DNA of 11,025 nucleotides from UBA7683 sp964643895 (GTDB taxonomy: Bacteria; Patescibacteriota; Saccharimonadia; Saccharimonadales; UBA7683), in the NCBI GenBank assembly GCA_964643895.1, contig CAZXUE010000026.1, positions 1-11,025 of the forward strand, in the 5' to 3' direction. The position numbers and the translations under genes were made by a program. Under the pieces are notes generated by a model, which did not search any database, was not told the DNA's origin, and was given only the letters and a program-made list of their open reading frames with translations. Of the stretch, positions 1 through 6,132 are shown piece after piece (the stretch's first letter is position 1; every line of letters begins with the position of its first letter).

Positions 1-461
1 ATGTAGCCAAAGCCGGTGGCTGGTTCATCGGGCTCAACGCCAATTAATACAATGCGGCCATGCTCTTTGGCCATTTTGTTGGCGATTCTAAAGCTATGTT
101 GGAAGCCAGCGACGTCACGAATGTAGTGATCGGCATGAATAAAGGCAATTGGTTCGTCACCAGGATGTGTTTTGGCAATGTGCACCAGCGCGGTAATTAT
201 GCAGTTGGCGGTACCACGGCGGGCGGGCTCAACAATAAAATGGTCGTCCGGAAGATCACTAAGTTGTTCTTTAACGTGTTGGATGTGCCCGGCTTCGGAC
301 ACAATGTACACTTCGTTGCCCAGTTTTTTGGCGCGAGCGTAGGTGTTTTGCAGCAACGAGTTGCTGTCACCATCAATGGTCAAGAGGTGTTTAGGATACC
401 CTGGCGTACTAAGCGGCCACAGGCGTGTTCCCGACCCTCCGGCGATTATCACTACTATCAT
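1..461 (-). CDS. manC: Mannose-1-phosphate guanylyltransferase, N-terminal part, cut by left edge
   Basis: Makes GDP-mannose from mannose 1-phosphate and GTP in the cytoplasm. The 153 visible residues carry the nucleotidyltransferase signature GGSGTRLWP (residues 8-16), the YPKHLL substrate-binding segment (22-27), EPARRGTA (78-85), a HADH motif (109-112) where the family usually has PADH, and GVEPDEPATGFGY at the cut end. The frame is open from the ATG at 461 to the window edge; about 200 C-terminal residues lie outside. The start is fixed by an AAGGAG site ten bases upstream and the Rossmann-like MIVVIIAGGSGTR beginning. It is the last visible gene of the minus-strand operon, 27 bases after the UDP-xylose synthase stop. 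In context it probably supplies GDP-mannose to the DPM1-like transferase nearby. Function is clear from motifs; the operon role is inferred. Confidence 0.93.
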   Translation of the reverse strand, partial: MIVVIIAGGSGTRLWPLSTPGYPKHLLTIDGDSNSLLQNTYARAKKLGNEVYIVSEAGHIQHVKEQLSDLPDDHFIVEPARRGTANCIITALVHIAKTHPGDEPIAFIHADHYIRDVAGFQHSFRIANKMAKEHGRIVLIGVEPDEPATGFGY

Positions 462-471
462 TAGAGCAACA

Positions 472-480
472 CTCCTTCTT
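472..480 (-). promoter_or_regulatory. Ribosome binding site of the guanylyltransferase gene
   Basis: AAGAAGGAG on the minus strand, ending ten bases before the ATG at 461. It is one of the clearest Shine-Dalgarno sites in the window and lies in the 27-base space after the preceding stop codon. It supports 461 as the start although the gene runs off the left edge. Confidence 0.75.
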
Positions 481-488
481 TATTTCTT

Positions 489-1199
489 CTAAGAAACGGC
501 ATGCCCGTTTGTATATTGCTTAAAGTATTCGATGGTTTTCGTAAGGCCTTCTTCGAGGGCTATGTTTGGCTCCCAATCCAATTCGCTCTTAGCAAGACTT
601 ATGTCTGGCTTGCGCTGGCGAGGGTCATCCTGTGGCAAATCCTCGTAAACAACTTTACTCTTGGATTCGGGTATCATTGAGATTACTTTTTCAGCCAATT
701 CCTTTATGGTGAACTCCGTAGGATTACCGAGGTTGACGGGGCCAACGAAACCAGACTCATTATCCATCATGGCAATCATGCCCGCAACTAAGTCATCAAC
801 AAACTGAAAACTGCGAGTTTGTGAACCATCACCGTAAATGGTTATGTCTTCATTTTGGAGCGCCTGCATAATGAAGTTTGAAACCACACGGCCGTCGGCT
901 GGGTTCATGTTCGGACCGTAGGTGTTAAAAATTCGGACTACGCGAATATCCAACTGGGCCTGGCGATAGTAGTCAAAAAATAATGTTTCTGCACAGCGCT
1001 TGCCTTCATCATAGCAAGAGCGAATACCGATAGGATTAACCTTACCCCAGTAGCTCTCAGGTTGCGGGTGCACATCTGGGTCACCATAAACTTCGCTTGT
1101 AGACGCCTGTAAAATACGTGCTTTCAAACGTTTTGCGAGACCGAGCATATTGATAGCACCATGTACGCTGGTTTTGGTAGTTTGAATTGGGTCAAATTG
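489..1199 (-). CDS. UDP-glucuronate decarboxylase (UDP-xylose synthase), 5' end lost in assembly gap
   Basis: An extended-SDR enzyme that turns UDP-glucuronate into UDP-xylose with bound NAD. The 236 visible residues show TSEVYGD (33-40), the catalytic YDEGK (Tyr63, Lys67), the UXS-typical HPQPESYWG and RIFNTYGPNM segments, DGRVVSNFI and YGDGSQTRSF. These fit UXS better than the UDP-glucose 4-epimerases. An ATG at 1148 is not the real start: upstream codons read QFDPIQTTKTSVHGAIN, a conserved internal UXS stretch, and continue into the run of N. About 80 residues with the GxxGxxG NAD-binding motif are therefore missing. A normal UXS is about 310-320 residues, which fits 236 plus 80. The gene follows UDP-glucose 6-dehydrogenase, which makes its substrate. 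The family call is strong; the missing start is inferred from alignment memory. Confidence 0.92.
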   Translation of the reverse strand, partial: QFDPIQTTKTSVHGAINMLGLAKRLKARILQASTSEVYGDPDVHPQPESYWGKVNPIGIRSCYDEGKRCAETLFFDYYRQAQLDIRVVRIFNTYGPNMNPADGRVVSNFIMQALQNEDITIYGDGSQTRSFQFVDDLVAGMIAMMDNESGFVGPVNLGNPTEFTIKELAEKVISMIPESKSKVVYEDLPQDDPRQRKPDISLAKSELDWEPNIALEEGLTKTIEYFKQYTNGHAVS

Positions 1200-1335
1200 N
1201 NNNNNNNNNNNNNNNNNNNNNNNNNNNNNNNNNNNNNNNNNNNNNNNNNNNNNNNNNNNNNNNNNNNNNNNNNNNNNNNNNNNNNNNNNNNNNNNNNNNN
1301 NNNNNNNNNNNNNNNNNNNNNNNNNNNNNNNNNNN
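1200..1335. other. Assembly gap of 136 N between two minus-strand genes
   Basis: The gap removes the C-terminus of UDP-glucose 6-dehydrogenase and the N-terminus of UDP-xylose synthase. About 30 residues of the first and about 80 of the second are expected here, roughly 330 bases in total, so 136 N looks too short. The open frame that runs through the gap into 1124-1199 is a chance frame and not the dehydrogenase C-terminus. Confidence 0.9.
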
Positions 1336-2548
1336 CGAATATGACAGGCTCTTTTAGTAACGCGTGCACCTTGCTAAAGTCTGGGGTTCGGAATTCGGAC
1401 CACTCAGTCGCAATGATTAAGGCATCCGCCCCCTCAAGTGCCTCATAATCCGTTTCAGCAAAGGATAGTTTATCATTATCTCCCTTGATGCGCCGAACAT
1501 TATTCATTGCCTCTGGATCAAATGCAACTATATGTGCTCCTTTCACTGTTAACACATCTATCATTGCCAATGCTGGTGCCTCGCGTATATCGTCTGTGTC
1601 AGGCTTAAATGCAAGCCCCCACATACAAAATCGCTTTCCCTGGAGATCGTCGCCATAGTATTCAAGTATCTTATTAGTGAGCATATGTTTTTGCGCTGCG
1701 TTGACCTCACCCACGGCTGCAAGGATTTTAAAATCGTAATTATTTTGCTTTGCAGTGTGCTCCAAGGCCATCACATCCTTAGGAAAGCAGCTACCACCAT
1801 AACCGATACCTGGGAACAAGAAGCGTTTGCCAATACGCTCATCAGAGCCAATGCCAAGCCTCACATCATCAACATTTGCTCCAAGTTTTTCGCAANNNNN
1901 NNNNNTTGTAGCCAGGAATGAATTTGCCGCGTATTTGGTCATCTCCGCCGACCTTTCATCCATGAATAGAATTGGATTGTCGTGTGCAAGGAAGGGACCG
2001 TAGAGTGATTGCATTACCTCTCGAGCCCGCTCAGAGGAGCAGCCAATGACCACCCGGTCAGGGTTCATGAAATCAGTAACTGCGAAGCCTTCGCGTAAGA
2101 ATTCAGGATTTGATACTACATCAAAATCAACAACCGCTTCTATTGCAACCTGTTCCCGAACTCTTTCAGCAGTTCCTACCGGGACAGTACTTTTATCAAC
2201 GATTACGGTATTCGGCTTAATAAGGCTACCGAGCTGCCTGCCAACCCCAAGAATGTAGCTAAGATCCGCCGAGCCGTCTTCGCCAGGAGGGGTTGGTAGT
2301 GCTAGAAAAATAACATCTGCCTCAGCTACGCCCGCGTTTAAGTCTGTCGTGAATACTAGGCGATCATCATCAATATTGCGCTCAAAAAGCTCCTCTAGCC
2401 CAGGCTCATAGATGGGTATGTTACCTTTTCGCATTTCAGCAACTTTATTAGCATCAATGTCTACGCAGGTGACGTTGTTGCCTGTTTCAGCAAAGCAAGT
2501 TCCGGTTACTAGTCCAACATAACCGGTTCCAACGACTGTTATTTTCAC
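1336..2548 (-). CDS. ugd: UDP-glucose 6-dehydrogenase, 3' end lost in assembly gap
   Basis: Oxidises UDP-glucose to UDP-glucuronate with two NAD+ in the cytoplasm. Domains in order are an N-terminal Rossmann fold with GTGYVG (7-12), DKSTVPVGT (118-126), NPEFLREG (147-154), the central helical domain after KYAANSFLAT, the catalytic GGSCFPKD loop (Cys at visible position 254, about 261 once the internal gap is restored), and the C-terminal UDP-binding domain with GLAFKPDTDDIREAP. It breaks off at EPVIF, just before the family's usual DGRN segment. The start is the GTG at 2548, which overlaps the upstream GtrA stop as GTGA, with AGGA eight bases before it; MKITVVGTGYVG is the normal family beginning. 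The ATG at 2590 would only add GtrA-coding sequence in another frame. A 10-N gap at 1896-1905 keeps the frame but hides about 11 residues. Confidence 0.95.
1896..1905. other. 10-N assembly gap inside the dehydrogenase gene
   Basis: The protein reads FLAT before and CEKLGANVDDVR after. The family has about eleven residues between these (of the form RISFxNExANx), so about 31 bases are missing and not 10. A 31-base gap has the same remainder modulo three as 10, which explains why the frame is intact. Confidence 0.7.
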
Positions 2549-3015
2549 GATGCAATCCTTTCTACTTCCTTCTCTGTAACATTTTTCCAAATAATAAACT
2601 TTGACCAGAAGTAGTTCCAGCCTAGAGCTACCATTGAACTAACTGCAAGCGCCCATACATTATTCAGGCCTAATAAGTTATGGGCAGCTGTCACCATCAT
2701 TGCGCTACCAATTATAGCTGGCCATGAACTCATGTGAAATTGGAGTATTAGCGCCGGAATTGATTTATCAACTCTTGCTGCCCGATACGTCCAATGATGA
2801 TGCAACATGAAATTACAAAATAAAGCTATTTCTGCGGCAAGTAATTGTGATAGGAAGATTGGCAGACCAAAGCCTACCTTGAACAACGTAAGAAGTGCAA
2901 GATTAATAAAGAATCCGAGACCACCAACAATACAAAAACGGACAAAGTCGATTTTAAACAGGTGATGTAATTTCGCTCTCGTACATGCTACCATAACTGC
3001 AATACATGGTACCAT
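2545..3015 (-). CDS. GtrA-family polytopic membrane protein
   Basis: GtrA-family proteins are small membrane proteins thought to move polyprenyl-phosphate-linked sugars across the inner membrane. This one has four predicted hydrophobic segments (roughly residues 27-47, 52-70, 90-110 and 118-138), an RFxIVGGLGF entry into the first segment, and the conserved NFMLHHHWTYR and NYFWSKFIIWK segments. Length, about 150 residues, is normal. The start is uncertain: ATG at 3015 gives 156 residues, while ATG at 2994 gives 149 and a leader closer to family norm. Neither has a good ribosome binding site. Its stop overlaps the dehydrogenase GTG start, so the two are coupled. It is divergent from the polyprenyl-phosphate glycosyltransferase at 3051, which suggests a shared lipid-linked sugar pathway. 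Confidence 0.85.
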   Translation of the reverse strand: MVPCIAVMVACTRAKLHHLFKIDFVRFCIVGGLGFFINLALLTLFKVGFGLPIFLSQLLAAEIALFCNFMLHHHWTYRAARVDKSIPALILQFHMSSWPAIIGSAMMVTAAHNLLGLNNVWALAVSSMVALGWNYFWSKFIIWKNVTEKEVERIAS

Positions 3016-3020
3016 ATGTA
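3003..3020. promoter_or_regulatory. Palindromic site between divergent genes
   Basis: A perfect 10-base palindrome, ATGGTACCAT at 3006-3015, sits inside wider arms TACAT (3003-3007) and ATGTA (3016-3020), next to a second palindrome CATATG at 3013-3018. It lies in the short space between the divergent GtrA gene and the family 2 glycosyltransferase gene, where both promoters must be close. It could be an operator, but no regulator is visible and the site may also overlap the GtrA start codon. Confidence 0.25.
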
Positions 3021-3050
3021 CAAGAGGAGAGTACTAATTTAAGAGGTGTA

Positions 3051-3751
3051 ATGAAAAAGACTAAAATCCTATCGATTGTTGTGCCATGCTACAACGAAAA
3101 CGCAACTATTGAGACTATATTGTCGGAAATTATGGCCGTTGACTTAGGTTCAACGAAGAAAGAAATCGTTATTGTCGACGATGGCTCAAAAGATGGAACC
3201 CGCGATATTCTAACAAAACTCGCAAAGCAAAATAAGTCACTGAAGCTATACTTTCAAGATGTAAACCAAGGAAAAGGCGCCGCCCTAAAGCGTGGCATTC
3301 TCGAGTCAACTGGCGATGTATTGATAGTACAGGATGCTGACCTTGAGTATGATCCTGAGGAATACCCTCGTCTTCTCTACCCTATAGAAAGAGGTCNNNN
3401 NNNNNNATCGGTGGTGAACCGCACCGCATCATCTACTACCGCAATCAGGTGGCCAACAAGTTCCTAACGATGCTGTCGAATATTTTTACTGGCTTAAACC
3501 TAACCGACATGGAAACTTGTTACAAAATGTTTGATGGCGAACTGATTCGCACAATTGCGCCCAAGCTAAAGGCCCAGCGTTTCGGCTTTGAGCCAGAAGT
3601 AACTGCTCGCGTTGCCAAAACCAACGCCCGCGTTTACGAAATTGGCATCTCGTACTATGGCCGCAGCAAAGAAGAGGGCAAAAAGATCGGCCTGAGCGAC
3701 GGCATTAGAGCAATTTGGGAAATCATTAAATTCAATGTCTTCAGTAAATAG
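3051..3751 (+). CDS. DPM1-like family 2 glycosyltransferase (polyprenyl-phosphate sugar synthase), split by gap
   Basis: Predicted to move a sugar from a nucleotide donor to polyprenyl phosphate on the cytoplasmic face. Visible motifs are SIVVPCYNE (8-16), VDDGSKDGT (42-50), the DAD metal site in QDADLEYDPEEY (94-105) and, after the gap, GGEPHR and NLTDMETCYKMF, both typical of DPM/DPG synthase-like enzymes. No long C-terminal membrane segments follow, so it is the soluble or peripheral form. The start is the ATG at 3051, behind AAGAGGTG; upstream in-frame codons from 3006 add only non-conserved residues. The 10-N gap at 3397 throws the frame off; continuity of family motifs shows one intact gene. 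It overlaps the next gene by 17 bases. Mannose is the likely sugar because a GDP-mannose gene is near, but glucose cannot be excluded. Confidence 0.9.
3397..3406. other. 10-N assembly gap inside the family 2 glycosyltransferase
   Basis: Codons before the gap read LYPIERG in one frame and codons after it read IGGEPHRIIYY in another. The family has about ten residues here, of the form xADVVYGSRF, needing about 29 missing bases. That length restores a single frame, so the frameshift is an artefact of the placeholder. Confidence 0.75.
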
Positions 3752-5535
3752 CACTTTTTCAGCTGTTCGAAAAAAATCAATAACGCTTTTTGGCTCTCTA
3801 AAGAGTTTTTTTAAGACCCACTGGCTGGGAACCACTTTAATATTAGTAGCCACCCTCATATTTTTTGCACCGTTAATCTCTAACATCAGCAACTATAGTG
3901 AGGGTGGAGATGCAATGTTCAATGCATGGACATTAAGCCGCGACCAGCACTGTATACTCCACCAAGGCTGCCCTAACTATTCAGATGCCAACATCTATTT
4001 TCCTCACGTAGACACCATGCTCTACTCTGAGACACAACTCTCCGCCGGACTCATCACTCTGCCACTATACTTTATTAATCAAAACCCCATATTTTCATAT
4101 AACGTACTAACCATTTTGAGCTTCTTCTTTGCTGGCTGGTTTATGTATTTGCTCGCTATGTATCTGAGTAAGGGCAAGCGTACCTACTCAATTTTAGCTG
4201 GGCTTATATTTGCATTTGCACCTTTTAAAATGTCCGCCATTTCGCATTTACAAAACTTGAGTATATTTTATCTACCCTTAGCAGCCTTGATGGTATTAAT
4301 GTACCTGGATCGGCCTAAACGAAAATACCTTATTGCACTATTTATAATTTCTGCGCTACAATTCTACGCTTCGTGGTATCAAATGGTCTTCTTCCTAATT
4401 GCCTTTGGGGTGCTACTTTTATGTCTACTAGCATTTCGGCTCGCTCACTGGAAGAAAGTAGTAATTTTGGGCATCGTAATTTTACTCGCGGCAGTTTCAA
4501 CTCTCCCACTAGCAAAAGAGTACGTTAAATTCTCTAAGTCTAACCAGGCTACATTTGATATCCAAGAACAATTAACATACTCTTCAAGTCTCTCGGACTA
4601 CGTAAAGCCTAACTCAGGTACTCTTTTGGGGAGGGAGTATTACAAAGTACGACCACATGCTCAGGTTAATAGCTTCAATCCTGACAGCTACTCATACCAC
4701 GGTATAGTTTTATACATCGTAGCAACCTGGCTGACCATAATCGTATTCTTGAATCGTAAACGAGGCAAGACTGAACGCTATAATTATCGATTGATTCTGA
4801 CCTTTATAGCCATAGGAATTACCGGCTTCATCCTATCGCTCGGCCCGCTCCTGAAACTGAAGGGTGCATATTCTTATACAGACCTGGCTGACGGATTTAA
4901 ACTTGTAATTCCATTACCCTACCTAGCTGTTGATACATTCCTACCACAACTATCATTTATTCGAGCAATCGGTCGTGCCAGTGTCCTGGTGCTGTTTTCA
5001 CTCTGTGCGTTGCTGGCCTTGTTCCCTCTATATGCTGGTAAATACAGTGCATNNNNNNNNNNGCATTGTAACCGGTGTGATTATCGCACTCGTTATCATC
5101 GAGTTGATGCCAACTCACCTCAATCCAATGAATACGGCCTCTTACAGTTACAACTATACCGTCCCCAAGGTCTATCAATTCATTAAGTCACGTAATGATA
5201 TTAACAGCCTTATTGTTCTGTCGGCTGACAAAGACTACCCTGGGGCAACCATACCAATTGCGCGAGCCGAACAGGTCTTATGGGCGGGCTATCATAATAA
5301 GAACATCTTTAATGGCTACAGTGGCTACACACCTCCGGAATATTTTAGTCAGCTTGACGATTTCACGGACTTCCAGCAAGATGATGTTGCAAAATTATCT
5401 GCACTGCACATTCAGTACGTACTAGTTGATAAATTGCTCTCTTCATCTAACCCTGCCTTAACTCAAAATACCCATACATTCCTAGGAAAGCCCGTCTACG
5501 AAGATGGCCGTTATGTACTCTACAAAGTAAACTAG
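3735..5535 (+). CDS. Polytopic GT-C-type membrane glycosyltransferase-like protein, split by gap
   Basis: A protein of about 600 residues with around eleven hydrophobic segments, resembling large GT-C/YfhO-like membrane proteins that use lipid-linked sugars outside the cytoplasm. After the first membrane segment (about 30-52) comes GGDAMFNAW, matching the GDPLLNxW loop of a widespread uncharacterised family; its Asp is the candidate catalytic residue. The tail after the last membrane segment is a soluble domain of about 140 residues with the family-type NGYSGYTPPEY and HIQYVLVD segments. The ATG at 3735 overlaps the upstream transferase by 17 bases, which points to coupled expression and a shared pathway. 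The 10-N gap at 5053 shifts the frame inside or next to the penultimate membrane segment; a missing length divisible by three would join both halves. Substrate and acceptor are unknown. Transferase activity is inferred from topology and neighbours. Confidence 0.8.
5053..5062. other. 10-N assembly gap inside the GT-C-type protein
   Basis: The frame before the gap ends at YAGKYSA. The frame after it begins IVTGVIIALVIIELMP, a clear membrane segment, one frame away. The true missing length must be a multiple of three to keep one gene. Its size cannot be estimated because this region is poorly conserved. Confidence 0.7.
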
Positions 5536-5536
5536 A

Positions 5537-5564
5537 CTTATCACTTGGGTAAGCATAGCTTTTT
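5537..5564 (+). terminator. Weak hairpin with T-run after the GT-C-type gene
   Basis: CTTATC (5537-5542) pairs with GGTAAG (5548-5553), including one G-T pair, around a five-base loop. Five T follow at 5560-5564 after a six-base spacer. The stem is AT-rich and the T-run is displaced, so this may be a poor terminator or chance. It overlaps the candidate promoter of the next operon. Confidence 0.25.
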
Positions 5565-5572
5565 GGTATAAT
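5545..5572 (+). promoter_or_regulatory. Extended -10 promoter, probably giving a leaderless transcript
   Basis: TATAAT at 5567-5572 is preceded by TG plus one base (5564-5566), making an extended -10 element. TTGGGT at 5545-5550 is a weak -35 box with a 16-base spacer. The expected transcript start, six to nine bases after the -10, is at 5579-5581, on or next to the ATG at 5581. There is no room for a Shine-Dalgarno site. Confidence 0.65.
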
Positions 5573-5580
5573 AATAAGAT

Positions 5581-6132
5581 ATGTACCCTCAAAAATATAA
5601 ACCACAAAATAAACATTGGGTCATCATCAGTGCTTTGATCATTTTAATCGTGTTCCTAATCATATGCGGCCTTTATGTAAAGCAGCGTCAAGATAGTGCC
5701 GCCAAACCGGAAGTTACGAGCAATGTCGCTGCAAGCAATCAAAAAGCACCGCCGGCATCGACGACCTCGACACCTCCAATCGATGGTTCCGACAAGACGC
5801 CCACCCCTGTTGCTAGCACAACTTTGGCTGCACCGAGCGGTATTTTTGTCAGCAACCACAATCCAAACCTGAGTGGTAGCCCACTACCAAGTCAAGAGAG
5901 CTCGGTCTGCAACACATCACCAGGGGCGAGTTGCTACATCTCTTTCACTAAAGACGGGCAGACAAAAAGCGTTAGCTCGCAAACTACTGATCGTACTGGC
6001 AGTACCTCATGGAATTGGGACATTAACTCCATAGGTCTAACCCAAGGTACCTGGACTGTCGTTGCCCATGCAACTCTCGATAGCCAAAAGCAAAGTACAA
6101 CAGACAGTTCATTCTTGGTGGTTAAGCAATGA
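5581..6132 (+). CDS. Membrane-anchored surface protein with Ser/Thr/Pro-rich stalk and Ig-like domain
   Basis: I recognise no named family for this 183-residue protein. It has a short basic cytoplasmic tail, one membrane helix (about 13-32), a low-complexity stalk rich in Ser, Thr, Pro and Ala (about 38-86), and a C-terminal domain (about 87-183) with alternating beta-strand patterns, a Trp-rich STSWNWDI segment and TWTVVAHATLD, like bacterial Ig-like domains. Cys110 and Cys118 could form a short disulphide loop. The N-in, C-out layout makes it a single-pass surface protein. The ATG at 5581 follows the candidate leaderless promoter, and its stop overlaps the next start as ATGA, so it is coupled to the secreted lysozyme-like protein. 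The stalk resembles O-glycosylated linkers, and the lipid-linked sugar genes sit directly upstream; a link between them is speculation. Confidence 0.8.
   Translation: MYPQKYKPQNKHWVIISALIILIVFLIICGLYVKQRQDSAAKPEVTSNVAASNQKAPPASTTSTPPIDGSDKTPTPVASTTLAAPSGIFVSNHNPNLSGSPLPSQESSVCNTSPGASCYISFTKDGQTKSVSSQTTDRTGSTSWNWDINSIGLTQGTWTVVAHATLDSQKQSTTDSSFLVVKQ

Noticed and set aside
60..464. Plus-strand open frame of 134 residues at the left edge
   Set aside because: It is the antisense shadow of the mannose-1-phosphate guanylyltransferase gene, whose minus-strand frame shows full family motifs.
1124..1199. Apparent 24-residue C-terminal extension of the dehydrogenase after the long gap
   Set aside because: These bases code for UDP-xylose synthase in another frame; the open frame through the N run is accidental.
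3006..3050. Longer form of the family 2 glycosyltransferase starting at 3006
   Set aside because: The extra residues are not family-like, and a ribosome binding site sits right before the ATG at 3051.
3566..3892. Minus-strand open frame of 108 residues crossing the transferase/GT-C junction
   Set aside because: It is antisense to two well-supported genes and has no recognisable motif or ribosome binding site.
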